This document shows, in pieces, positions 51,530 to 59,344 of a stretch of 64,000 bases of DNA. Positions within the stretch are counted from its first letter, which is position 1. Each line of letters begins with the position of its first letter. The translations under genes were made by a program, and so were the position numbers. This DNA is from Zeimonas sp003577305. GTDB taxonomy: Bacteria > Pseudomonadota > Gammaproteobacteria > Burkholderiales > Burkholderiaceae_E. The stretch spans positions 186,001 through 250,000 of the forward strand of contig SZOX01000004.1 in the NCBI GenBank assembly GCA_030263385.1, read 5' to 3'. The notes beneath the pieces were generated by a model, which was not told the origin of the DNA, did no database searches, and worked only from the letters and a program-made list of their open reading frames with translations.

Positions 51530-52684
51530 CTACCGCCAAAGCACCTGCGCGGCGCGCTCGATTTCGTGCTTCTCCTCGCAGAAGCGCCGCGACGCCGGTT
51601 CCAGGGTCACCGATGGCGCGGGAACGGCGTAGAAGTTCCCCGCGCCGTAGGCGGCCATGTCGTCGCCGACTTCGATGTAGCAAAAACCGTGACCGTTGAA
51701 GCGGCTGCGGGGCTCGTCGCCCGCGATCTCTGCGGCGATGTTCTCGGCTACGACGCGCGCCTGCTCGTCGGCGAAGACCCCCGCCTTGGGCAGGAACATG
51801 CCCACGGGCAGCCGTATCGACGTCGCGTCCCCGATCGCGTACACGCCCGGGTGGCGGGTCCGCAGCGAGCTCGCGTCGACGGGCACCCAGCCGGACGCGT
51901 CGGTGAGTCTGGCGGAGCGCACCGGTGCGGGTGCGCGGTGCGGCGGCACGCCGATGAGCAGATCGAACCTGGCGTCCTCGAGCTCGAAGCGCGCCACACG
52001 CGCCGCCGGATCGATCTTCATCACGATCTGCTCCGCATGGAACCCGATCCCGCGGTCGTCGAGCATGCGCACCAACTCCTTGCCCACCTCGGCGCCGGCG
52101 ACCGGCATCGGCAGGTCTTCGGGCGTGTAGACCGAGATGTCGCATTGCGCGCGCACTCCGCGACGGCGCAGCATGGATTCGACGAGGAACGCCGCCTCGT
52201 AGGGCGCGGAGGGACAGGAAAACGGCGTGCGCGCGACGAGCACCACGACACGCCCGCCGGAGAAGGTCTCCACCGCCTCGCGAATCCGTACAGCGCCCTG
52301 CGGTGTGTACAGATCGAGCGCGGTTTCGGCAAATCCGGGTATGGCTTCGGCATGGCGGTCGGCGCCCAGCGCGATGATCAGATAGTCACCTTCGAGCACT
52401 CCGGCGCCGGTTCGCACCGTCCTGGCGATCGGGTCGATCGCTTCGATCTGCGCCTGCACCCATTCGATGCCGTGCTTGGCCAGGTGCGCGAGATCACGCT
52501 CGCCTTCAGCGGCTTGCCGGCGCTCGCCGGTCATGAGCCACAGGTTGGCCATATGCAGAGAGAATTTCGCGCGCCGCTCGATCACGACAACACGGTGATC
52601 GGGCCCGCACAGACGGCGCAGCGCGCTCGCAGCCGTAATGCCGGCCAGCCCACCGCCGAGGACGAGAATGGTCTTGCCGGTCAT
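51530..52684 (-). CDS. Sulfide:quinone oxidoreductase-like flavoprotein
   Basis: 384 aa NAD(P)/FAD-dependent oxidoreductase. ILVLGGGLAGITAASAL at the N-terminus, HMANLWLMTG, redox Cys in ARTPFSCPSAPYEAAFLVE, and the FAD closing motif HPGVYAIGDATSIRLP. The single Cys at the FccB/SQR-type position and the position beside DsrE and ArsR-rhodanese genes indicate oxidation of sulfide or persulfide; it may differ from classical SQR because the usual third cysteine near the C-terminus is not evident. Confidence 0.8.
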   Translation of the reverse strand: MTGKTILVLGGGLAGITAASALRRLCGPDHRVVVIERRAKFSLHMANLWLMTGERRQAAEGERDLAHLAKHGIEWVQAQIEAIDPIARTVRTGAGVLEGDYLIIALGADRHAEAIPGFAETALDLYTPQGAVRIREAVETFSGGRVVVLVARTPFSCPSAPYEAAFLVESMLRRRGVRAQCDISVYTPEDLPMPVAGAEVGKELVRMLDDRGIGFHAEQIVMKIDPAARVARFELEDARFDLLIGVPPHRAPAPVRSARLTDASGWVPVDASSLRTRHPGVYAIGDATSIRLPVGMFLPKAGVFADEQARVVAENIAAEIAGDEPRSRFNGHGFCYIEVGDDMAAYGAGNFYAVPAPSVTLEPASRRFCEEKHEIERAAQVLWR

Positions 52685-52701
52685 GGAGTCCTCCGTGGCT
52701 G

Positions 52702-53025
52702 CTAACCGAACGTGAGAACGCGATCGGCCTCTTCGGTCAGGCGCGCGAGATCGTCCATCGTCGACATCGGGCAGACCGCGGCGGCGTCCATCTTGCGCAG
52801 GCGCAGACAGGTAGTGCAGCTCAGCACGACGCCGCCCAGTTCGTCGAAGCGCAGGAGCAGCCTGTGGACATCGAAGCGCGCGTTGTCCAGCTGTTCGATC
52901 TCGACCGCGGCGCCGAGCAGGAAAGCGGCCGCCTCGTGGCCGCGCGAGAGCACTGCCGAACCGAAGCGCAGCGCGTTCCAGATGGTTTCCGGATCGTTGC
53001 CGTTGATGACGAGCAGGTACTTCAC
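52702..53025 (-). CDS. DsrE/DsrF-like sulfur carrier family protein
   Basis: 107 aa, GTG start at 53025 with GAGGAG about 6 nt upstream. VKYLLVINGNDPETIWNALR at the N-terminus and CTTCLRLRKMDAAAVCP near residue 72, with three cysteines suitable for persulfide transfer. The open frame extends further upstream but without conservation. It lies between the ArsR-rhodanese and SQR-like genes. Confidence 0.85.
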   Translation of the reverse strand: MKYLLVINGNDPETIWNALRFGSAVLSRGHEAAAFLLGAAVEIEQLDNARFDVHRLLLRFDELGGVVLSCTTCLRLRKMDAAAVCPMSTMDDLARLTEEADRVLTFG

Positions 53026-53035
53026 TCCGGACTCC

Positions 53036-53710
53036 TCAAGCTGGAGGTTGCTCGCGTGACACGCATAGCCCCGCGGTCCGCCATTCGCTGACCCCGTCGA
53101 ACATCTTGCGTGCATTGAAGCCACGCTTCCTCAGCAGCGCCACTGCCTCGTCGGACATCAGGCAGAACGGGCCGCGGCAGTAGGCGACGATCTGCACGTC
53201 GCGCGGCAGTTCGGCCAGCCGATGGGCCAGTTCCGTCAACGGCATCGAGCGTGCATACGGCAGGTGCGCGGTGTCGTACTCGTCCTGCGGACGCACGTCG
53301 ATCACCACCACCTCGCCGCGCTTGGCCTGGGTGAGCAGATCCTTGCGACCGACCTGAGCCAGTCGTTCCGGCTCGGCCATCATCTGTTGCAGCGCCATGC
53401 GCAGCTCGAGCAGGTGCTCCGCAGCCACGTGACGCAACGTGACGCCCAACTGCGCCACGTCGTGGCCGCTCAGGCGGTAGAGCATCCGCTTGCCGTCGCG
53501 CCGGCTCTGCACCAGGCGCGCCTCCTTCAGGGCCCTCAGGTGCGCGCTGGCGAGCTTGATGTCGACGGCGACCGTGTCGGCAAGCGATTCGACCGACTTC
53601 TCGCCCTGCGCCAGCATCTCGAGCATCTCCAGCCGCTTCGGGCTGGCCAGCGCTTTGCCGACGCGGGCGACCTGCTCGTACAGAAGGTTCTTGAGGTCTC
53701 GACCGTTCAT
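53036..53710 (-). CDS. ArsR-family regulator fused to rhodanese domain
   Basis: 224 aa from ATG 53710 (in-frame ATG 53719 adds MKI). Residues 1-95 are an ArsR-type winged helix (GKALASPKRLEMLEMLAQGE, IKLASAHLRALKEARLV). Residues 110-220 are a rhodanese domain (VVIDVRPQDEYDTAHLPYAR) with active-site Cys in AYCRGPFCLMSDEAVALL. By family it represses sulfur-oxidation genes until persulfide is sensed. Likely controls itself plus the DsrE and SQR-like genes 10 and 17 bp apart downstream. Confidence 0.88.
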   Translation of the reverse strand: MNGRDLKNLLYEQVARVGKALASPKRLEMLEMLAQGEKSVESLADTVAVDIKLASAHLRALKEARLVQSRRDGKRMLYRLSGHDVAQLGVTLRHVAAEHLLELRMALQQMMAEPERLAQVGRKDLLTQAKRGEVVVIDVRPQDEYDTAHLPYARSMPLTELAHRLAELPRDVQIVAYCRGPFCLMSDEAVALLRKRGFNARKMFDGVSEWRTAGLCVSREQPPA

Positions 53711-53717
53711 GATCTTC

Positions 53718-53745
53718 ATTCTAACGATCTTGCGAATAATGGCAA
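53718..53745 (-). promoter_or_regulatory. Promoter of the ArsR-rhodanese operon
   Basis: Reading leftward: TTGCCA (53745-53740), 16-nt spacer, TAGAAT (53723-53718). TAGAAT ends 7 nt before ATG 53710, so the message would be leaderless. The spacer and flanks (ATTATTCGCAAG...AGAATGAA) are AT-rich with ATTC/GAAT symmetry, a possible ArsR-type operator. Confidence 0.5.
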
Positions 53746-53788
53746 CTCGCCCGAAACGGACGGCCGCCGGCTGCCCGGGGAACTCGTC

Positions 53789-53914
53789 ATGGACCTCGAA
53801 AAGCTCGTCTTCGCCAACGAGCCGGCCATTCGGCTCGGCTTCTTCCTCGTTGCCTTCGCCCTGATCGGCCTGTGGGAGGCCGTGGCGCCGCGCCGCGCGT
53901 TGACCGCATCCCCT
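53789..53914 (+). pseudogene. Sterol desaturase N-terminal fragment
   Basis: ATG 53789 begins MDLEKLVFANEPAIRLGFFL, then VAFALIGLWEAVAPRRALT, like the first membrane segment of sterol desaturase/fatty acid hydroxylase-family proteins. Similarity stops after about 42 residues; none of the histidine boxes is present. Divergent from the ArsR-rhodanese gene. Confidence 0.5.
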
Positions 53915-53924
53915 CGGGGCGGAG

Positions 53925-54215
53925 CAGCGCCAGGTGCTCGACGAGCCCAAGGCGCTCGCCGGCAGGGGTCGACTTGGCCACCGGGCCCTGGCCGTCGAAG
54001 TGGAACACCGACTTGGCGGAGCCGGCGCGCTGTTCGGTCACCCGACGCCAGCGGCTGTTGCCGGTGCGCGCAGCGCCGTTGCCGGCCACGCCGTCGCGAA
54101 CGAAATCGACATGGGTGTGCTCGGCATCCGTGTTCGGGCGTCTCGGCTCCGGAATGGTCGATGCCGACGCAGCTGGAAAACGCGGTCATCGAGAACGGCG
54201 CCCGACTCAGGACAC
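53925..54215 (-). pseudogene. DUF429-like gene fragments
   Basis: Two blocks in different frames: FSSCVGIDHSGAETPEH near 54170-54120, then RRVTEQRAGSAKSVFHFDGQ and GPVAKSTPAG near 54045-53960. I recall both blocks from DUF429-type (predicted RNase H-fold) proteins; the recall is from memory, not a search. A frameshift and the missing middle show decay. Confidence 0.4.
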
Positions 54216-54283
54216 CTCGGCCAGCAGGCTTTCGCAGGGGATCTTCAGCCCTTCGTGCAGTCGCTTGACCATCCGCAGGCCGA

Positions 54284-54442
54284 GAACGTGTGAAGCAATC
54301 GGCCGCTCCCGTCCTGCACGCCGGGAAGCGCCCGGGCTTCGTTGCAAATGCTCGCAATATCGGCCGATATGGCTGCGCTTTGCGCCTCGCCCGCGCGCTT
54401 CCTGGCGCGTCTTCCGGGCGCGGCCGATTGCTTTACACGTTC
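54284..54442. repeat. Palindromic repeat element, second copy of the 24.3-kb core
   Basis: 22-bp terminal arms (54284-54305 and 54421-54442) match with one mismatch. The core blocks GTTGCAAATGCTCGC (54341-54355) and GGCTGCGCTTTGCGCCTCG (54371-54389) are the reverse complement of those at 24379-24393 and 24346-24364. Between them sits a different self-complementary hairpin (AATATCGGCCGATAT). The 330-nt stretch 54216-54545 contains only this element. Confidence 0.75.
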
Positions 54443-54545
54443 CGAGCACTGCACTTCGATCACCAGCCGGTATGGGAGAATCCGCAAGCTGACGATGGTC
54501 TTGTGTCAATCCTCCGGCCAACCTTCTTGGCGCCAGGATGAGGAC

Positions 54546-57032
54546 TCATTCGCTCGATCTTGCACCTCGCAGCGAATCTGCAATTGCGGAGAGGGCATCA
54601 GCCAATTGACGTGCTTGCTCCGGCGCCGGCAGCGGCAGGCGAAGGTTGCATGCGCCGGTTGCCGGGTCGCGCTCGAGCCAGGGATGTGAAGGTGCCTGGG
54701 TTTCGCCGGCAACGCGCAGCGCCGAAATCAACAGCGTGCCGGCCTGCACAAGCACGCTCCAAGGATCGGCGACCGGTTGCTGCAACGCCGGCGCGGCCGC
54801 TTTCGGCCGCGACGCGTGCGCTGCCGACGCGAGATTGCCCGCCGCGGCGGCCACGTCGGCGTCGGCCACCTCGACCGGCGACTCCACCGCTGTGCTGGCC
54901 ACACTCGCCGCTTCTTCCGCCGGCGCCATCGCTTCGCCCTCGCCCATGCGGCCGGTGACCTTCTCGACGTCGTTCATGAAACGACTCAGGCGTGAGCCGC
55001 CGAGCGAAACCTCGCTCTGGCCGCCGTCGAGGATGCCCGCTGACAGCGAGCGCTTGAAGGCGAGCACGGACAGCATGCCTTCCTCGATGGTGCCCTTGGC
55101 GACAAGATTGACGATCTGCACCGGCCGCGTCTGGCCCATGCGGTGAATCCGTCCGATGCGCTGCTCCAGCAGCGCCGGATTCCACGGCAGGTCCATGTTC
55201 ACCAGCGTCGAGGCATGCTGCAGGTTCAGTCCCGCCGCGCCCGCATCGGTGGATAGAAACACGCGGCAGTCCGGATCGGCGCGAAAACGTTCGACAAGCG
55301 CCGGGCGTTTCTCCGAAGGCACGCCGCCATGGAAGCTGACGTAGCCGATGCCGCGCTCTTCCAGCCTGCGAACGACGATGTCGTGGGTGCGCGTCCACTG
55401 GCTGAACACCACCGCCTTCGCATCCGGCTGCACGAAGACGCCGTCGAGCAGCGCCGCCAGTTCGTCGGCTTTGACGCCGTGGTCAGTTTCCTGGTCCAGC
55501 AAATAGGTGCTGTTGCAGGACATGCGCATGTTCTGCAGGGCGCAGGTCAGTCGTCGCTGATCCGTCTCCGACAGGAACTTGGTCCGCCTCCAGCGCTTGA
55601 CGATCTTCGCCACGATGTCGGCATTCTCCCGGTGATGCACCATCTGCATCTCGGTCATCGGCACCAGCAGGTTCTGGTCGGTACGACTGGGCAGCTGTGT
55701 CAGTACTTCGGAACGTCGCCGGCGAATCAGGATCGGCGCCAGCGTCTGTCCGATCTTCTCCAGCCCCGTGTAGCCGGTGACGCGGCCGAACTCGTCCTTG
55801 ACCTGATGCTCGTGCAGCAGCTTCCAGGTAGGCCCCAGCCGGTACTGGTCTACGAACTGCACGATCGAGATCAGCTCCTCGAGCCTGTTCTCCAGCGGCG
55901 TGCCGGTGAGCACCAGTGCGTATGGACTGTCGATGCGCTTGAGCGCCCGCGCGGCGATCGTGTTCCAGTTCTTGATGCGCTGCGCCTCGTCGACGATCAC
56001 CAGTTCCGGCGCCCATGCGGCGATCAGATCGAGATCGGGCTTCAGTTTCTCGTAGTTGGTGATCTTGCAGAAATCGTCGTCGCCGAAATCCTTCTGCCGC
56101 TGCGCCCGGCCGCCGGCCATCACCCGCGCCACACGGCCGGAGAAGCGCTTGAATTCGCTTTGCCACTGGTACTTCAGCGAGGCCGGGCAAACTACAAGCA
56201 CGCGCGAGACGCCGAAATGTCGCGCCAGGATCTCCGTTGCCGCAATGGCCTGGATGGTCTTGCCCAGGCCCATCTCGTCGCCAATCAGGGCGCGGCCGGC
56301 GCGTACCGCAAACAGCGCGCCCTCGGCCTGATACGGATACAGCGGCGCCTCGAGCAGCTTCGCCAGCTGCCGGTCGGACGCGCCGCGCGGGAACAGGCTG
56401 CCGAGCACCTGCGCCCGCCGCGCCGCATCGCGCCGGCCGGCGACCAAGTCGAGCGCGTCGTCATAGGCGCGCAGTTCGTGCCCGCTTTTCGCCGCCGTCG
56501 CGAGGAAGTGATCGAGTTCTCCGAAACGCTCCTCCGGCAGCACGCCGCCTTGCGAGGCGTCGAAGAGCTTCGCCGCCGCTTGCGCCACGGTCGGCGGGCA
56601 GTCGGCTCCGGCGCGGAAGTACACGGCGCGCGCGCCGTCGTTGCGCAGGTAGATCTCGGAAAACGGCGGACGCCATCCGCGTGCAAAGGCGGCCTTTGCC
56701 CCGCGCTTCTTCTCGAGCCGGGCGAGGACGAACTCGATGTGCTTGCAGGTGCCCAGTTCGTTGGTGGCGTAGTCGGGGCACGAGCAGTAGTTGTCGCCGG
56801 CATTCAGACCGCGTATCGCCACGCGGTAGGTGGCCTTCGACTGCGGGTTGCCGACGCGAAACTCCGAGAAGAACGGCTGTCCGCCGCGGTTTTCCAGCAC
56901 GAACGCCTGTTCGCGCCCGAACTGACGCCGCAGCGCGCGTTGCCAGTCGGCGGGGGCAAGATCGCCCGGCCGATGGGCACGGGAGAGCTTCGGTTCCTTG
57001 ACGGACCGACTGGAAGCAGGTTGCCGTTTCAC
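54546..57032 (-). CDS. SNF2-family DNA helicase/translocase with SWIM zinc finger
   Basis: 828 aa. SWIM domain with CSCPDYATNELGTCKH (Cys83, Cys85, Cys96, His98), then SF2 motifs: Walker A IGDEMGLGKTIQAIA near 250, DEAQ in VIVDEAQRIKN, LTGTPLENRLEEL, and C-terminal AVVFSQWTRTHDIV, STDAGAAGLNLQ and QRIGRIHRMGQ. The last 150 residues are Ala/Pro-rich linker plus a helical tail. Predicted ATP-driven DNA translocase; role in repair, transcription or defence not determined. Start ATG 57032. Flanked by a palindromic repeat and by the decayed AbiEii::helicase fragment. Confidence 0.88.
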   Translation of the reverse strand: MKRQPASSRSVKEPKLSRAHRPGDLAPADWQRALRRQFGREQAFVLENRGGQPFFSEFRVGNPQSKATYRVAIRGLNAGDNYCSCPDYATNELGTCKHIEFVLARLEKKRGAKAAFARGWRPPFSEIYLRNDGARAVYFRAGADCPPTVAQAAAKLFDASQGGVLPEERFGELDHFLATAAKSGHELRAYDDALDLVAGRRDAARRAQVLGSLFPRGASDRQLAKLLEAPLYPYQAEGALFAVRAGRALIGDEMGLGKTIQAIAATEILARHFGVSRVLVVCPASLKYQWQSEFKRFSGRVARVMAGGRAQRQKDFGDDDFCKITNYEKLKPDLDLIAAWAPELVIVDEAQRIKNWNTIAARALKRIDSPYALVLTGTPLENRLEELISIVQFVDQYRLGPTWKLLHEHQVKDEFGRVTGYTGLEKIGQTLAPILIRRRRSEVLTQLPSRTDQNLLVPMTEMQMVHHRENADIVAKIVKRWRRTKFLSETDQRRLTCALQNMRMSCNSTYLLDQETDHGVKADELAALLDGVFVQPDAKAVVFSQWTRTHDIVVRRLEERGIGYVSFHGGVPSEKRPALVERFRADPDCRVFLSTDAGAAGLNLQHASTLVNMDLPWNPALLEQRIGRIHRMGQTRPVQIVNLVAKGTIEEGMLSVLAFKRSLSAGILDGGQSEVSLGGSRLSRFMNDVEKVTGRMGEGEAMAPAEEAASVASTAVESPVEVADADVAAAAGNLASAAHASRPKAAAPALQQPVADPWSVLVQAGTLLISALRVAGETQAPSHPWLERDPATGACNLRLPLPAPEQARQLADALSAIADSLRGARSSE

Positions 57033-57045
57033 TGTTGAACCATTG

Positions 57046-57396
57046 TCAGAAGTGCTCGACCGAGCGGGAGTTCGGCCCCGATGGCTCCTTCGACACTCGC
57101 GTCTGCGCGAATCGAGTAGCCGATCGCTCGGTAGCCGCGCTGGCGCTTGCCCACATTCGACGCAGGGCCGGGTGACCGATGTCGACGAAGTCGATGATCC
57201 GTACGTCAGTCTTGGGGGCGTGCTCCCGGATGTTGATCTCGACCTTCAGCCCGAGCGTCGCCTGCGCATCGATCTCGGGCCTGAACTCGAACACCAGGTG
57301 CATCGAGTGCCCGGCCTGCTCCCGGCTGCATTTCCCTAGCCACGACAGCTCGGCGCGAATCGCGTCGACCGTGCCACCGATGGGCTCGGGATGCAC
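57046..57396 (-). pseudogene. Chimeric fragment: AbiEii toxin fused to end of primase-helicase
   Basis: 116-codon open frame from ATG 57396. The first ~57 residues (PEPIGGTVDAIRAELSWLGK to LKVEINIREHA) match residues about 75-130 of the intact AbiEii at 61777-62667; the DNA is about 94% identical over 57229-57407 by eye. The rest (VRIIDFVDIGHPALRRMW) matches the C-terminus of the intact primase-helicase at 59345. The junction, 57218-57228, has the 12-bp sequence GCGTGCTCCCGA found in both parents (59514-59525 and 62273-62284), with one extra G. It encodes no complete domain. Confidence 0.8.
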
Positions 57397-57426
57397 CTGG
57401 ACCAGATAATTGCTGTTCAGTGAAAA

Positions 57427-58092
57427 TCAGCGGCGCCCGGTTGCGAGGACAGGACTTCTCTCACCCCTCAATCGGCCGCAGTACCGAGCGCGGGCTGTCA
57501 CGCGGCAACAGGCTGAAGGACGCGGATCCTCGGCGCGAGCTTCGCGCGCAGTTCTCGATCTGCGACCCGCATGTCGTACTCGGACTGCAGGTTCAGCCAG
57601 AACCTGGGCTCCATGCCGAAAAAGATTCCGAGCCGAAGCGCCGTGTCCGCCGTGATGGGGCGCTGGCCATTCACCAATTCGCTGATCCGGCTCGGCGAGA
57701 CGTCGATGTCCGCCGCAAGCTGACGGGCACTGATGCCCATGGGCTTCATGAAATCCTCCAGCAGGATCTCGCCGGGATGAATCTCCTCGAGCAACTTGGG
57801 CATGTTTCGACTCCTGGTGGTAGTCCACGATCTCGACTCTGTGCGCTCCGTCCGACTTCCAGACGAAGCAGATCCGCCACTGGTCGTTGATGCGAATGCT
57901 GTGCTGGCCCTTGCGGTCGGCCCTCAGCGCCTCCAGCTGGTTGCCCGGCGGGATGCGCAGACTGGCCAGTTCGGTGGCGGCGTGGATCTGGAGCAACTTG
58001 CGCCGAGCGACGCGCTCGATGTTGCGGAAGCGGGATACCGGGCGGCTGTGAAACAAGGCCTCGGTATCGGCGCACGCGAACGAGCGAATCAT
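57427..58092 (-). CDS. higB: HigB-type toxin with lost stop codon (read-through frame)
   Basis: RelE/HigB mRNA interferase from ATG 58092: MIRSFACADTEALF, RKLLQIHAATELASLRIPPG, HSIRINDQWRICFVW, HRVEIVDYH. The family ends at DYH (codon 92). Here codon 93 is CAG (57814-57816) where homologues typically stop; a TAG-to-CAG change is the simplest explanation. The frame then runs a further 129 codons over higA in another frame, giving 221 aa. The normal toxin part is 57817-58092. Sequencing error is possible. Toxin-first order is normal for higBA. Confidence 0.8.
   Translation of the reverse strand: MIRSFACADTEALFHSRPVSRFRNIERVARRKLLQIHAATELASLRIPPGNQLEALRADRKGQHSIRINDQWRICFVWKSDGAHRVEIVDYHQESKHAQVARGDSSRRDPAGGFHEAHGHQCPSACGGHRRLAEPDQRIGEWPAPHHGGHGASARNLFRHGAQVLAEPAVRVRHAGRRSRTAREARAEDPRPSACCRVTARARYCGRLRGERSPVLATGRR
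57498..57803 (-). CDS. higA: HigA-type antitoxin, XRE helix-turn-helix
   Basis: 101 aa. HTH: ISARQLAADIDVSPSRISEL, HigA-specific IHPGEILLEDFMKPMG and ADTALRLGIFFGMEPRFWLN. ATG 57803 with AGGAG 8 nt upstream, located inside the presumed higB stop region. It neutralises HigB and represses the operon. Intact here. Confidence 0.93.
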   Translation of the reverse strand: MPKLLEEIHPGEILLEDFMKPMGISARQLAADIDVSPSRISELVNGQRPITADTALRLGIFFGMEPRFWLNLQSEYDMRVADRELRAKLAPRIRVLQPVAA

Positions 58093-58097
58093 GCGAC

Positions 58098-58126
58098 ATT
58101 GTGATCCGCGCTAGAGATTCCGTCAA
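58098..58126 (-). promoter_or_regulatory. higBA promoter
   Basis: Leftward: TTGACG (58126-58121), 17-nt spacer, CACAAT (58103-58098), then 5 nt to the higB ATG. Strong -35 and exact spacing. The short distance to ATG again implies a leaderless or near-leaderless message. Confidence 0.6.
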
Positions 58127-58341
58127 GCGGAACCCCCGATCCGGAACCGGACCGCCGCACGGTGGTCTGGCCTCCTGGGGTAGTGTCCGGAGTTATGTGC
58201 AGAACTGCTTGAATGCGGGTCAGGGCCGCGCTGCGCGTTGGCTCGACGAGCGCAAGCAGACCAACTCAAGGCAATTCGGGCTTGTGGCAACTGCACCCCG
58301 TTTGATGCTATCATGCATCATACTTGATGACGAAGCTTAGC

Positions 58342-58551
58342 ATGAGAACGACTGTCACCATTGACGACGAGCTCTATCAGAAGGCGTTGGACGTCGCCGA
58401 TCCAGGTATGGACAAGGCCGATCTGTTTCGCGAAGCGATGAAGACCTTCGTGCGCGTGCAGGCAGGCAAGCGGCTTGCCGCCTTGGGCGGCAAAGCTCCG
58501 GCAATGAAGGAAATTCCTCGCCGGCGACCGGCGGCACAAATAGGGAGGTGA
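58342..58551 (+). CDS. vapB: VapB-type antitoxin
   Basis: 69 aa. Ribbon-helix-helix start MRTTVTIDDELYQKALDVAD, then DKADLFREAMKTFVRVQAGK, like VapB antitoxins of the type with a C-terminal basic toxin-binding tail. ATG 58342 is chosen over ATG 58327. A partly palindromic AT-rich tract 58308-58335 (ATCATGCATCAT) upstream is a likely autoregulatory site. The stop overlaps vapC by 4 bp. Confidence 0.88.
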   Translation: MRTTVTIDDELYQKALDVADPGMDKADLFREAMKTFVRVQAGKRLAALGGKAPAMKEIPRRRPAAQIGR

Positions 58552-58946
58552 GTCTGGTCCTCGCCGATACGTCAGTCTGGGTTGCGCATTTCCGGCGTGC
58601 CAACCCCGCGCTTCAGTCATTGCTGGCGGACGGCCAGGTCTTGTACCACCCGCTCATCGTGATTGAACTCGCCTGCGGAACACCACCGGCCCCGCGCGAA
58701 CGTACGATCGCCAATCTACAGAAGCTGCAGCAGGCAGTCGTCGCGACAACCGACGAGACACTTGCCCTGATCGACAAGGAGCAGTTCCAGGACTCCGGAT
58801 GCGGCGCAATCGACATGGCGTTGCTCGCGTCCACACGACTTACGCCGGGCGCGTTACTGTGGACGCTAGACAAGAACCTTGACGCCCTGGCGTCGCGTTT
58901 AGGCGTTGCTTTCAGGACCGACACTCACCGGCGGCCAGCGTCATGA
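58548..58946 (+). CDS. vapC: VapC-type PIN-domain ribonuclease toxin
   Basis: 132 aa, GTG start at 58548 overlapping the vapB stop (GTGA). PIN acidic residues Asp7 (VLADTSVWV), Glu40 (LIVIELACG), Asp89 (CGAIDMALLA) and Asp108 (LWTLDKNL) are all present, so the toxin is predicted active. Confidence 0.92.
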   Translation: MSLVLADTSVWVAHFRRANPALQSLLADGQVLYHPLIVIELACGTPPAPRERTIANLQKLQQAVVATTDETLALIDKEQFQDSGCGAIDMALLASTRLTPGALLWTLDKNLDALASRLGVAFRTDTHRRPAS

Positions 58947-59344
58947 GACAGGGGGATTTCCCGATGGTCCCCGATGCCCCTCGATAGTCCTCGAAAGACC
59001 CCTCACACCCACTCAATCATCAACGGCTCCTGTAAGCCGTTGATTCGCTTGGCCAGCGCGTCGAACCGCGCTGGCTTTACCGTCAGATGTACCGCCACTT
59101 CGAGTGGGATCCCCTCGCGCAGCTGTCACCATCGATCGACATCTATCGAGAACAGTCGGCGCGTCCACGATGGCCAGCTTTCGACATCTATCGACATCTA
59201 TCGAGTCCCAGGACCGTCGGTGATGGGGCATCGACGCGCGTTCATCTCGGTCAGGTACACACCAAAGAAAGGCCGGCATCTAACGTCATAGGCTAATGTC
59301 CCGACTCACTTTTCAGCCTGTTCTTTTCCCGTCAGGTGCATCAA
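58947..59344. other. Gene-free stretch with hairpins and decamer repeats
   Basis: Two adjacent hairpins: 59020-59029 with 59036-59045 (10-bp stem) and 59053-59061 with 59068-59076 (9-bp stem). Three copies of TCGACATCTA at 59136-59145, 59181-59190 and 59191-59200. A 20-bp segment 59009-59028 is 16/20 identical to the end of guaA (63543-63562). No ORF here is conserved. Confidence 0.6.

Noticed and set aside
58177..58205. Sequence resembling an insertion-sequence end (GTAGTGTCCGGAGTTATGTG)
   Set aside because: No partner inverted repeat, target duplication or transposase nearby.
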